A stretch of DNA of 64,000 nucleotides, from the NCBI GenBank assembly GCA_963776465.1, contig CAVZMV010000002.1, forward strand, positions 496,001-560,000, read 5' to 3'. The stretch comes from DASRHK01 sp963776465. GTDB taxonomy: Bacteria; Pseudomonadota; Gammaproteobacteria; Nevskiales; Nevskiaceae. The position numbers and the translations under genes were made by a program. The number at the start of each line of letters is the position of its first letter. Position 1 is the first letter of the stretch. Below the pieces are notes generated by a model, which was given only the letters and a program-made list of their open reading frames with translations, did no database searches and was not told the DNA's origin. Below are positions 24,321-35,111 of the stretch, piece after piece.

Positions 24321-26799
24321 CTAGGCGGCCTGGCCTCGTCGAGCCGCCAGGTCGACCAGCGCGGCATTGCGGTCGGCCGCGAAATCGCCGGCGATGTAGG
24401 CCTTGCTGAAGTGATCGGTCTGGATCACGTCGAAGCGAACTTTGTCGAACTCGCCGGCAAGGTCGGCTTCCTCGCGCGTCAGCAGATTGCGGTTGACCGC
24501 GTCCTTCAGCCGCGCCGGCGTGTCGTCGCCCGCGAGCTCGCCCTTGGCGGCGAGCTTGAAGTACTTCACGTACGGGGCTTCCGCCTTCTTCACCAGATCC
24601 CAGGCGTGCTCGAAGCGGCCGACCGGATCGCGCGGCCCGCCGTTCTTGAACACGAGCCAGGTGATGCGCTCGCGCACTTCGGTCTCTTCCATCAGGAGAT
24701 CGGCGATGCGCTGGTTCAGCCGATCGCCGACCGGCTTGTACGGATTGCCGAAGGGGAACACCACGAACTTCAGGAAGCTGCCGATGGCGCCCATCGGGAA
24801 GTTGTCGAAGAAACCCTCGAAGGCCTTGCCGATCTCGTAGAGCGCGTTGTCCAGCGCCCAGCGCGCGTGCAGATAGTCTTCCTTGGTCTGGGTGCCGGAA
24901 AGGTAGAACTTCGCCACGGCCGAGGCGATGTAGAGCTGCGACAGCACGTCGCCAAGCCTTGCCGACAGCCGCTCCTTGCGCTTGAGCTCGCCGCCGAGCA
25001 CGCCCATGGTGACGTCGGAGACGAACGCGAGCGCCGAGGACATGCGCTCCATCTGCCGGAAGTAGCGCCCGAGCGAGCCTTCGACCGGGCTCTTGGCGAA
25101 CGCAGCGCCGGTGATGCCGTGCGTGAACGCGCGCACGCCGCGGTTGATCGAGAAGCCGATGTGCCCGAACAGCAGCTTGTCGAATGCAGCCGCGTCGTTG
25201 GTGCGGGCCGCTTCCATCTCGGGGAACACGAACGGATGGCAGCGGATCGCGCCCTGGCCGAAGATCATCAGGTTGCGCGTCAGGATGTTCGCGCCTTCGA
25301 CCGTGATCGCCACTGGGCAGGCGGCGTAGCCGGTCGCCAGGTTGTTGCGCGGGCCGCGCTGGATGCCGCGCCCCGAGATCACGTCCATCGCGTCGTTGAT
25401 GATCTTCCGCATCATCTCGGTCATGTGGTACTTGGCGATCGCGGTCACCACCGACGGTCGCGCAGTGGTCCACCGCCGAGGCGGTCAGGATGCGCATCGC
25501 CTCCAGCGTGTAGGCGTAGCCGGCGATGCGGCCGGTGGCTTCCTGCACGCCCTCGAATTTGCCGATCGGCATGCGGAACTGCCGGCGGATGCGGGCATAG
25601 CTGCCGAGCGTGCGATACGCCGACTGTCCGGCTGCGGTCGCCAGCGCCGGCAGCGAGATGCCGCGCCCTGCAGAGAGGCACTCGACCAGCATGCGCCAGC
25701 CCTTCCCGGCCTTGTCCGGCCCGCCGATGATCCACTCCACCGGGATGAACACGTCCTTGCCGAAGATCGGGCCGTTGTGGAACGCGGCGCCCGGATAGTG
25801 ACGCCGGCCGATCTCGACACCGGGATGCGTCGACGGGATCAGCGCGCAGGTGATGCCGTAATCCACCTTCTTCTTGTCGCCGAGCAGCCCCTCGGGATCC
25901 TTCAGCTTGAAGGCCAGGCCCACGCAGGTCGCGATCGGCGCCAGCGTGATGTAGCGCTTCTCGAAGTTCAGGCGGATGCCCAGCGTCTTCTTGCCCTCGT
26001 GCTCGCCGTAGCAGACGACGCCGAGGTCGGGCATGGCGGTGGCGTCGGATCCGACCTCCGGCCCGGTCAGGCCGAAGCAGGGGATGTCGGTGCCGTCGAT
26101 CAGGCGCGGCAGCCAGAATTTCTGCTGCTCCTTGGTCCCGTAGTGCATCAGGAGCTCGCCGGGCCCCAGGGAGTTGGGCACCATCACCGTCACCGCCAGG
26201 GTGATCGACTTGGTTGCGAGCTTGGTGACGACCGCCGACTGCGCGTTGGCCGAGAAGCCCAGGCCGCCGAACTCTTTCTTCACCAGCATGGAGAAGAATT
26301 TCTTCTCCTTGATGTAGGCCCAGACCTCGGGCGGCAGATCCTTGTCCTCGAACTCGACTTTCCAGTCGTCGACCAGCTTGCACAGCTCCTCGCACTCGTT
26401 GTCGAGGAAGCGCTGCTCCTCCTTGGTCAGCCGCGTGTAGCTGAAGTCCAGCAGCTTGCTCCAGTCCGGACGGCCGCGGAACATCTCGCCTTCCCACCAG
26501 ACGTCGCCCGCCTCCAGCGCCTCGCGCTCGGTCGAGGACATCTCCGGCAGCACCTTCTTGAAGCCGGCGAAGATGAAGTTGCTGATCAGGGCCCGGCGCA
26601 ACGGCACCACGCAGAGCACGGCGAGGATCGCGAACACGACCGTGCCCGCGATCGTGGCGCCGTGGCCGATCAGGCCCGCGAGGCTCAAGCCGGCCGTGGC
26701 AACGCCGGCGACGATCGCCCAGACCAGCAAGGGTGCGCCGACGAAGGCCAGGACCCAGACGACCACGAGCGCAGCGACGAACAGCAGTGCGATGGACAT
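24321..26799 (-). pseudogene. fadE: FadE acyl-CoA dehydrogenase, frameshifted near 25460 (or sequence error)
   Basis: First step of fatty acid beta-oxidation, oxidising acyl-CoA to trans-2-enoyl-CoA with FAD. Starting at ATG 26799 there are two or more hydrophobic N-terminal segments (MSIALLFVAALVVVWVLAF, then a second), as in the long FadE group, then the acyl-CoA dehydrogenase domains: FSMLVKKEFGGLGF, GLTGPEVGSDA, and CLSAGRGISLPAL. Up to ASAVDHCA the frame is open; at about 25452-25466 it shifts and the rest (RPSVVTAIAKYHM, NDAMDVISGRGI, VEGANILTRNLMIFGQGA) is in another frame to the TAG at 24321. One extra base would explain this. Restored, the protein would be about 825 aa, normal for FadE. 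The TetR gene is 26 bases upstream. Confidence 0.88.
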
Positions 26800-26825
26800 G
26801 GAAAGCTCCTACGGACTCTCGGGAT

Positions 26826-27476
26826 TCACTTGGCGCCGCTGCGCCGCAGCGGCACGACGGAAGCGTGGGTATCCGCACCCTCGCGATCGCGAGGGATCAG
26901 GCTGCGGATCAGGAACCGCAAGTACTGCGTGAATTCGGGGCCAGCGGGCAGCGCGTCGGGATTGTCGCGGCGCATGCGCACGGTGCCCATGAAGGTCGAA
27001 TAGGCGAACGTGGCCCACAGCCGCGCCTCGCTTTCGCTGAAGCCCAGGGCCAGGTAGCAGTCGTGCACGTAGCGCCGCCAGTGCTCCGACACCCGCTTGA
27101 CGCAGGCGCGCGCCGCAGCGTGGTCGGTGGTCGACAGCATCATCAGCAGCCGCTCCGAGCGCTGGTCGGTGTTGGCGACCTGCCGGAAGAGCGAATGCAT
27201 GCGCTCGCGCGGCGTGGTCTCCTGCTCGGCGCGCGCGACGATGTCCACCGTCTCGCGCTTCTCCCAGATCTCCAGCGCGGCCCGGATCAGGGCGTCGCGG
27301 TTCTTGAAGTGCCAGTAGAAGCTGCCCTTGGTGATGCCCATCGCCTTGGCCAGCGGCTCGACGGCGACGGCTTCCAGGCCACCGACCGACATCGCGTCCA
27401 GGGCGGCTTCGGCCCAGTGCTCGGCGTTGAGGCTCTGGCGCGGCGTCGGACGGGCTTTGGCGGGACTCTGCGGCAT
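26826..27476 (-). CDS. TetR-family transcriptional regulator
   Basis: A 216-aa repressor with an N-terminal TetR helix-turn-helix (AALDAMSVGGLEAVAVEPLA and MGITKGSFYWHFKNRDALI, residues about 25-72) and an all-helical C-terminal ligand domain. The gene is followed after 26 bases by fadE on the same strand, so both are probably one transcript, and two copies of an ATACGC-N2-GCGTAT palindrome lie directly upstream. The simplest reading is an autoregulated fatty-acid-responsive repressor of fadE. The ligand is not visible; fatty acyl-CoA is a guess from context. Confidence 0.9.
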   Translation of the reverse strand: MPQSPAKARPTPRQSLNAEHWAEAALDAMSVGGLEAVAVEPLAKAMGITKGSFYWHFKNRDALIRAALEIWEKRETVDIVARAEQETTPRERMHSLFRQVANTDQRSERLLMMLSTTDHAAARACVKRVSEHWRRYVHDCYLALGFSESEARLWATFAYSTFMGTVRMRRDNPDALPAGPEFTQYLRFLIRSLIPRDREGADTHASVVPLRRSGAK

Positions 27477-27479
27477 AAC

Positions 27480-27493
27480 ATACGCCTGCGTAT
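27480..27493. promoter_or_regulatory. TetR operator half-site pair, proximal
   Basis: ATACGCCTGCGTAT, a perfect palindrome with a two-base centre, lies four bases upstream of the tetR start codon. It is followed 33 bases away by an almost identical site, so binding here would block the tetR-fadE transcript. Confidence 0.75.
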
Positions 27494-27512
27494 TGAGGCA
27501 TGCAGCTTATCA

Positions 27513-27526
27513 ATACGCCAGCGTAT
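27513..27526. promoter_or_regulatory. TetR operator half-site pair, distal
   Basis: ATACGCCAGCGTAT repeats the proximal operator with one base different at the centre. The distance of 33 bases between equivalent positions is close to three helical turns, so two dimers could bind the same DNA face. The site is in the gap between tetR and the FKBP gene. Confidence 0.75.
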
Positions 27527-27562
27527 GTTCAACGCTTCCGCAAATCGCCCGCCCAAACGAAA

Positions 27563-27584
27563 ACGGCGGCCCGAAGGCCGCCGT
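27563..27584 (-). terminator. Rho-independent terminator of FKBP gene
   Basis: Read on the minus strand, a 9-bp stem ACGGCGGCC/GGCCGCCGT with a four-base loop is followed by TTTTCGTTT (27551-27562 plus-strand complement). It stands 20 bases after the FKBP stop. Confidence 0.8.
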
Positions 27585-27604
27585 CTGGTGCTGCGCTGGA
27601 GCGT

Positions 27605-28453
27605 CTACTCCTTGGATTCCTCGGCCTTGGCTTCCGCTTTGGCGGCTTCCTTCTTGGCCTCGGCCTTCTTCTCGGCCTTGGCTGCGGGCTTGCGGACTTC
27701 GTCCTTGTCCTTGCCGCTGCCCTTCTCGAAGGAGATGAGCTCCACCTCGAAGATCAGCGTCTCGTTCGGGCCGATCTTGGCGCCGGCGCCACGCTCGCCG
27801 TAGGCGAGGTTGGACGGGATGTAGAACTTGTACTTGGAGCCCGGCGTCATCAGCTGCACGCCCTCGGTCCAGCCGGCGATGACGTTGCCCAGCGGGAAGG
27901 TGATCGGCTGGTTGCGCGAGTAGGAGCTGTCGAACTCGGTGCCGTCGAGCAGCGTGCCCTTGTAGTGCACGGTGACCTTGTCGTCCTTGGTCGGATGCTC
28001 GCCCTTGCCTTCGGTGATGACCTCGTACTGCAGGCCCGAAGCGGTGGTCTTCACGCCGTTCTTCTTGGCGTTGTCGGCCAGGAACTTCTCGCCGGCTTCC
28101 TTGGACTTGCCGGCCTTGGCGTCACGCTCTTCCTTCTGCTTGGCCTGGATCTTCTTGGCGATGGAGGTCTTGATCTCCTGGCGCGCCTTGTCGTCCATGC
28201 GCGGCTCCTTGCCGGCCAGCGCCTCGTCGAGGCCGGCCTTGAGCGCCGGGATATCGACTTCGGTATTGACCTGCTTGAGCGACTTGCCCAGGTCGGTGCC
28301 GATGGCGTAGCCGAACTTCTGCGCGTCGGTGGTCAGCTCACCGGAGGCAGCGTTGGCGGAGGCAGCGTTGTTGCTGTCGCCCGAAGGCGGAGCGCAGGCG
28401 GCGGCGAGCACGCTCAGCGTGGCCGCGGCAAGCAAACGAAAAGGCTTATGCAT
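27605..28453 (-). CDS. FKBP-type peptidyl-prolyl isomerase, lipoprotein
   Basis: Folding catalyst for proline-containing proteins in the periplasm or outer membrane. The 282-aa product has a lipoprotein signal (MHKPFRLLAAATLSVLAAAC), an N-terminal dimerisation region of helices (FGYAIGTDLGKSLKQ as in Mip/FkpA), and a C-terminal FKBP domain: VTVHYKGTLLDGTEFDSSY, VIAGWTEGVQLM and AYGERGAGAKIGPNETL, with the active-site aromatic residues. It ends in an unusual 40-residue low-complexity tail made of Lys, Glu and Ala, after the FKBP fold. The gene has its own candidate promoter and terminator, so it is monocistronic. Confidence 0.93.
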   Translation of the reverse strand: MHKPFRLLAAATLSVLAAACAPPSGDSNNAASANAASGELTTDAQKFGYAIGTDLGKSLKQVNTEVDIPALKAGLDEALAGKEPRMDDKARQEIKTSIAKKIQAKQKEERDAKAGKSKEAGEKFLADNAKKNGVKTTASGLQYEVITEGKGEHPTKDDKVTVHYKGTLLDGTEFDSSYSRNQPITFPLGNVIAGWTEGVQLMTPGSKYKFYIPSNLAYGERGAGAKIGPNETLIFEVELISFEKGSGKDKDEVRKPAAKAEKKAEAKKEAAKAEAKAEESKE

Positions 28454-28546
28454 GTGGTTTCTCGAATTTACGGAAATGGTCCGGGGAGGATTTTTTTAAA
28501 GACTTCTGGCGGAGCGAGCGGGGCCCCCGAGCCCCTGCGGGCGCCG

Positions 28547-28552
28547 ATTATA
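28547..28552 (-). promoter_or_regulatory. Candidate -10 box for FKBP gene
   Basis: On the minus strand a perfect TATAAT (complement of 28547-28552) lies 94 bases ahead of the FKBP start at 28453. No convincing -35 hexamer is seen at 16-18 bases spacing. If used, the transcript would have a long leader with a GC-rich hairpin (GGGGC...GCCCC near 28519-28537) and an A-rich stretch before AGGAG-like GGGGAGGA. Confidence 0.5.
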
Positions 28553-28571
28553 CACACCGCCACCGGACGGA

Positions 28572-31046
28572 TCAGAGAGGAACCGGGCCCCGCCGCCGGG
28601 ACAGCAATTGCACCAGCGTCTGACGCGTTTCGTCGGAGAGAAGTTCCAGCGATCGCTCGGCCATGCGCTCGATGCGGTCGTCGACGGTCAGCGACTGATC
28701 CTCGGTCTCGACCACCAGGCCGACCTGGATCAGCGTGTTGAGGTAGCCCCGGAACAGGGCCTTGTCGAAGAACTCCGGGGCCTCGCGGCCGGTGAGGATC
28801 GCCATGCGCTCGGCCAGCAGGCGGCAGTCCTCCTCGAAGCGCTCCCGCTTCAGCTGCTGGCCGGACCGATGCTCGCCGGCGAGCAGCAGGATGGTCATGC
28901 AGTAGCGCTCGAGCGTCTCGGCCAGGATGCGCGCGAGCATCGCCAGCGACGAGAACGCGCGCCCGGACACCTCGGGGCGCGCCAGGTGGCCGTTCTGGCG
29001 ATGCAGCAGTCCCAGCTTGATCATCACCTCGATGGTCTCTCGCGCGCGTCCTTCGCACTCGGCGGGATCCCAGGGCAGGAAGAACTCGGTGCGCAGGAAC
29101 GGATAGAGCGCGCGGCAGCCGGTGACGACCGCGTCCTCCGACAGGCTCTGGCGCGTGCGGAAGAAGTTGGCGATCAGGCTCGGCAGCGCGAACAGGTGCT
29201 GCACGTTGTTGCGGTTGTAGGTCAGCAGCACCGCGTTGCGCGCTTTGAGCGCCAGCACGTCGCCCCACGGATGCTCGACGCGGGCGATGCCGGCGATCGG
29301 CACCGACCAGTCGACGACGGCACGCGGCGACGGCTCGGGGATGTGCATGTACGGGCCGCTGGGCAGACCCTTGAGCAGCCAGATCAGGTGCCCGATCTGC
29401 TCGACCAGCTCGTCCTCGCCCACCGCGCGCTCCGGCGCGGCGAGCAGCGCCAGCGCCGCCAGGCCGACCGGGTTGGCCACCGCCGCGGAGTTGGTGCGGC
29501 GCGAGTTCTCCAGCGCCAGCTCGGCGACGAAGCGGCTGTATTCCTCGGGCCGCTCCTCGCTGTCGCGGGTCATGGCGTCGCGCCAGTCCGGCAAGTGCTG
29601 ATCGGCGTAGTCCTGCAGGATCAGCGGCTCGCCGAAATTCATGTAGGCCTTGCCGTAGGACTTGCCCAGGATCTTGCCCGCCTTGAGCAGGGCCTCGGCC
29701 GACTCCTTGCTCTTGCGCCCGCCCTTGAGCTCCTTGAAGTAGCTCGACACTTCCCAGGCCTTGTCATAGCCGACGAAGACCGGGACCAGCGCCACCTTGC
29801 GGGCGCGCTGCTTGAGCGCCGATTCGACCACCATCGACAACAGCCCGGTCTTGGGCTGCATCAGCCGCCCGGTGCGCGAACGGCCGCCCTCCGGGAAGAA
29901 CTCGATGGCATAGCCGCGCGAGATCAGCGAATCGACGTAAGCGCGGAACACCGCGGTGTAGACCCGGTCGCCGGAGAAGCTGCGGCGCAGGTAGAACGCG
30001 CCGCAGCGGCGCAGCAGGCCGCCGACGGGCCAGAAATTGAGGTTCACGCCCGCAGCGATGTGCGGCGGCACGATGCCCGCGTGATACAGGATGTAGGAGG
30101 CGAGCAGGTAATCCGCGTGCGAGCGGTGCGACGGCAGGTAGATGATCTCGTGCGACTGCGCCAGGTCGCGGATGCGGTCCAGGCCCTGCACGTCGATGCC
30201 CTTGTAGACGCGGTTCCAGACGAAGATCGTCAGGACGCGCTCGAGGAAATTGATCGAGGCCGACGAGTAGTCCGCGCAGATCTCGGTGGCGCACTTCTGC
30301 GCCCGCCGCGACACCTGCTCCAGCGTCTTGTTGGAGGCCTTGGCCTCCTCCTCGATCGCCCGGCGCACCGAGCTGGAGTTGAGCAGGCCGGCGATCACCA
30401 CCGGGCGGCGCAGCAGCGTCGGCCCCAGCGCTGCCGTGCGCGCGCGCAGGAAATGCACGTGCAGCACGCGGGCGAGCTTGCGCACCGCCTTGGCCGAGTC
30501 GTCCTCCTGCCCGCTGACGTACTCCCGGAACGACAGGGGCCGGGCGAAGCTCGCCAGCACGTTGCGGCCGTTGACCAGGATGATGAAGAGCTTGCGCAGC
30601 ATGCCGGCCTGGACGCTGTCGGCGAAGATCAGCTTGAACAGCGAGGTCTCCTGCCCGGGATCGCGTCCCCAGAACACCGACACCGGCACCAGCTGAATGT
30701 CGTAGTTGCCGGCCGCGATCGCGCGCTGCAAGAGCTTGGACAAGCCGGTCTCGCGGATCCGGGTCTCCAGCAGCGCCGGGAGGTACAGGCAGCCGGCGCG
30801 GCTGACGCTGGGCAGCTCCTCGCCGGTGCGCCGCGGGATCGGCAGGCCCAGGTCGCGGCAGATCCGGTCGAGCACGAAGAGGTCGGTCCAGCTGCGCTGC
30901 GGCAGGACGTAGCAAACCGGGCGGGCGGGATCCAGCTGCAGGCGCGCTTTGACCTCTGCGGGCGCCAGCTTGTAGCGGATCAGCGGGTTGAGCAGCCGGA
31001 AGATCAGCCACGCAAACCAGTATGTAAGGGTAACCAACGGACGCAT
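28572..31046 (-). CDS. plsB: Glycerol-3-phosphate 1-O-acyltransferase PlsB
   Basis: Inner-membrane-associated enzyme that acylates sn-glycerol-3-phosphate in the first step of phospholipid synthesis. The 824-aa protein has the long form typical of PlsB. It contains the acyltransferase motif I as SHRSHADYLL (HX4D), then RRCGAFYLRRSF, and the glycerol-3-phosphate site FFPEGGRSRTGRLMQPK, and VPVFVGYDKAWE. N-terminal hydrophobic segment (residues 4-20) and a large C-terminal helical domain complete it. ATG 31046 has AGAGG seven bases upstream; an in-frame start farther upstream would include the hairpin region. It is divergent from the M2 peptidase gene. Confidence 0.96.
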   Translation of the reverse strand: MRPLVTLTYWFAWLIFRLLNPLIRYKLAPAEVKARLQLDPARPVCYVLPQRSWTDLFVLDRICRDLGLPIPRRTGEELPSVSRAGCLYLPALLETRIRETGLSKLLQRAIAAGNYDIQLVPVSVFWGRDPGQETSLFKLIFADSVQAGMLRKLFIILVNGRNVLASFARPLSFREYVSGQEDDSAKAVRKLARVLHVHFLRARTAALGPTLLRRPVVIAGLLNSSSVRRAIEEEAKASNKTLEQVSRRAQKCATEICADYSSASINFLERVLTIFVWNRVYKGIDVQGLDRIRDLAQSHEIIYLPSHRSHADYLLASYILYHAGIVPPHIAAGVNLNFWPVGGLLRRCGAFYLRRSFSGDRVYTAVFRAYVDSLISRGYAIEFFPEGGRSRTGRLMQPKTGLLSMVVESALKQRARKVALVPVFVGYDKAWEVSSYFKELKGGRKSKESAEALLKAGKILGKSYGKAYMNFGEPLILQDYADQHLPDWRDAMTRDSEERPEEYSRFVAELALENSRRTNSAAVANPVGLAALALLAAPERAVGEDELVEQIGHLIWLLKGLPSGPYMHIPEPSPRAVVDWSVPIAGIARVEHPWGDVLALKARNAVLLTYNRNNVQHLFALPSLIANFFRTRQSLSEDAVVTGCRALYPFLRTEFFLPWDPAECEGRARETIEVMIKLGLLHRQNGHLARPEVSGRAFSSLAMLARILAETLERYCMTILLLAGEHRSGQQLKRERFEEDCRLLAERMAILTGREAPEFFDKALFRGYLNTLIQVGLVVETEDQSLTVDDRIERMAERSLELLSDETRQTLVQLLSRRRGPVPL

Positions 31047-31089
31047 GCCGCAGCCTCTTCTTCGGTGGCTTCCGCCCAGTCTAACCAAC

Positions 31090-31142
31090 GGCTTCGATCG
31101 GCGGATTCGAGCGGCGCGCGAAGCGCGCGGCTCAATCCGCCA
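31090..31142. repeat. Dispersed hairpin, family 2, copy B
   Basis: Same opening GGCTTCGATCGGCG as copy A. Outer arms 31100-31112 and 31130-31141 pair with the same single bulge; inner stem GCGCGC (31114-31119)/GCGCGC (31123-31128). Relative to copy A the outer arms differ at positions that change together so pairing is kept. It occupies the gap between plsB and the M2 peptidase gene. Confidence 0.85.
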
Positions 31143-31210
31143 TCCCCAGACGCTTGACGAGCTTGCCCCGGGTCAGGGAACCTCACCGCCTATTTTTGCG
31201 GAGCCGGTTC

Positions 31211-33226
<2,016 letters not shown>

Positions 33227-33245
33227 AGACGTCGTCGTTCATCCA

Positions 33246-33274
33246 AAGGGGCGCACAATGCGCCCCTTGTTTTT
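33246..33274 (+). terminator. Rho-independent terminator between two peptidase genes
   Basis: Stem AAGGGGCGC (33246-33254)/GCGCCCCTT (33260-33268) with a five-base loop is followed by GTTTTTGG. It starts 20 bases after the M2 peptidase stop and ends about 11 bases before the next start, so it can end or attenuate transcription into the DUF885 gene. Confidence 0.75.
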
Positions 33275-33284
33275 GGAGCCTTCC

Positions 33285-35111
33285 ATGAAGATCGTCGTGC
33301 GCCTGCTCGGCTTCCTGCTGCTGGTCCTGGTGGCCGTCGGCGTCTTCTTCGTCAACGCCTGGTACTTCAAGCCCTGGAGCGCCAGCGTCTTCTTCGAGCG
33401 CGTGTTCATCGAGCGGGCCCTGTACGAGCCGGAGCTCCTGACGCGCCTGCGCATCCTCGAGGGCCTCGGCATCCACGGGCACAACGCGCGCGTCTCCGAC
33501 GAATCGCCCGCGGCCGACGCGCGATGGCAGGCCTGGGAGCGCGAGACGCTGGACACGCTGCATCGCTACCAGCGCGCCGACCTGGATCCAGCCCAGCAGC
33601 TTTCGTACGACGTCGCCGACTGGTATTTCGCCGACATGGTCGAGGGCCAGCGCTGGCAGCTGCACAACTACATCGTCAGCCAGCTGGACGGGCCGCAGAG
33701 CGGCCTGCCCAACCTGATGACCACGATCCAGCAGATCAACGACGAAACCGACGCGCGCGATTACGTCGCCCGGCTCAACCAGTTCCGCTACAAGTTCGAC
33801 GGCGTGCTGGAGAACCTCAAGCTGCGCGAAGCCAAGGGCTTGCTGCCGCCGCGCTTCGTCATCGACAAGACGCTGGTGCAGATGCAGACCTTCATCGAGG
33901 CCAAGCCGGAGGAGCACCTGCTCTATCAGAACCTGGCCAAGAAGCTCGACGCGATCGGCACGCTTCCGGGCTCGCAGCGCGCCGAGCTCCTGGGGCAGGC
34001 GCGCAACGCCATCGAGACCGTGGTCTACCCGGCCTACCGGGAGCTCATCGCTTATTTCCTGACGCTGCAAGGCAAGGTCTCGGAGAACTACGGCGTCTGG
34101 AAGCTGCCGGAAGGCGACCAGTTCTACGCGTACATGGTCCGGCATCACACGACCTCCGACCTCACGCCGGAGGACGTGCATCAGCTTGGGCTGACCGAAG
34201 TGGCGCGCATCGAACGCGAGATGGACGCGATCCTCACCGGTGAGGGGCTGGTCGAGGGCTCGGTCGGCGCGCGCATCCGCCAGCTCAACGAGAAGCCGGA
34301 GCTCGGCTACCCAAACACCGACGAGGGCCGCAAGCAGGTGCTGGCGGACTACCAGGCGATCATCGACGAGGTGAGCCAGGGCCTGGGGCCGTACTTCAAC
34401 AAGCGGCCGAAGGTAGGCGTGGAGGTGCAGCGCGTGCCGGAATTCAAGGAGAAGGACGCGGCCGGCGCCTACTACCAGTCACCGCCGCTGGACGGATCGC
34501 GACCGGGCGTGTTCTTCGCGAACCTGCGCGACCTGCGCGAGGTGCAGAAATTCCACGAGCGCACGCTCGCTTACCACGAAGCGATTCCCGGCCATCACTT
34601 CCAGATCGCGCTGGCGCAGGAGATGAAGGGCGTGCCGATCTTCCGCAAGGTCCTGCACTTCACCGCGTACTCGGAAGGCTGGGCGCTGTATGCGGAGCGC
34701 CTCGCGTGGGAGCTCGGCTTCGAGAAGGAGCCGCTGGACAACCTCGGACGCCTGCAGGCCGAGATGCATCGCGCCGTGCGGCTGGTCGTCGACTCGGGCA
34801 TGCACTACAAGCGCTGGACCCGTGAGCAGGCCATCGAATACATGGTCGACAAGACCGGTATCGCCCAGGGCGGCGTGGTGGCGGAGATCGAGCGCTATCT
34901 GGTGTGGCCCGGTCAGGCGCTCGCCTACAAGGTCGGGATGCTCAAGATCCTGGACCTGCGCGAGCGCGCCAAGCGCGAGCTCGGGAGCCAGTTCGACATC
35001 CGCGCTTTCCACGACGTGGTGCTCGGCTCGGGCGCGCTGCCGCTGGCGGTGCTCGAGCAACAGGTCGATCGCTGGATCGCCCAGACCAAGAGCGGCGGCA
35101 GCCCGGGCTGA
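33285..35111 (+). CDS. DUF885 family membrane-anchored peptidase
   Basis: A 608-aa protein with one N-terminal membrane segment (VVRLLGFLLLVLVAVGVFFV, residues 3-22) and a large domain of the DUF885 family, M32/gluzincin-related. It contains HEAIPGHHFQIALAQE, a modified HEXXH (HE-aiPG-HH) typical of this family, then FTAYSEGWALYAERLAWELG, whose Glu and Tyr complete the zinc site; MQTFIEAKPEEHLLYQ and LGLTEVARIEREM are additional family blocks. GGAG precedes ATG 33285. The DUF971 gene is coupled directly downstream (TGATG). Expected location is the periplasmic face of the inner membrane; substrates are unknown. Confidence 0.9.
   Translation: MKIVVRLLGFLLLVLVAVGVFFVNAWYFKPWSASVFFERVFIERALYEPELLTRLRILEGLGIHGHNARVSDESPAADARWQAWERETLDTLHRYQRADLDPAQQLSYDVADWYFADMVEGQRWQLHNYIVSQLDGPQSGLPNLMTTIQQINDETDARDYVARLNQFRYKFDGVLENLKLREAKGLLPPRFVIDKTLVQMQTFIEAKPEEHLLYQNLAKKLDAIGTLPGSQRAELLGQARNAIETVVYPAYRELIAYFLTLQGKVSENYGVWKLPEGDQFYAYMVRHHTTSDLTPEDVHQLGLTEVARIEREMDAILTGEGLVEGSVGARIRQLNEKPELGYPNTDEGRKQVLADYQAIIDEVSQGLGPYFNKRPKVGVEVQRVPEFKEKDAAGAYYQSPPLDGSRPGVFFANLRDLREVQKFHERTLAYHEAIPGHHFQIALAQEMKGVPIFRKVLHFTAYSEGWALYAERLAWELGFEKEPLDNLGRLQAEMHRAVRLVVDSGMHYKRWTREQAIEYMVDKTGIAQGGVVAEIERYLVWPGQALAYKVGMLKILDLRERAKRELGSQFDIRAFHDVVLGSGALPLAVLEQQVDRWIAQTKSGGSPG

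Noticed and set aside
28608..31157. Open frame of 849 codons on the plus strand
   Set aside because: Antisense to plsB, which has full catalytic motifs.
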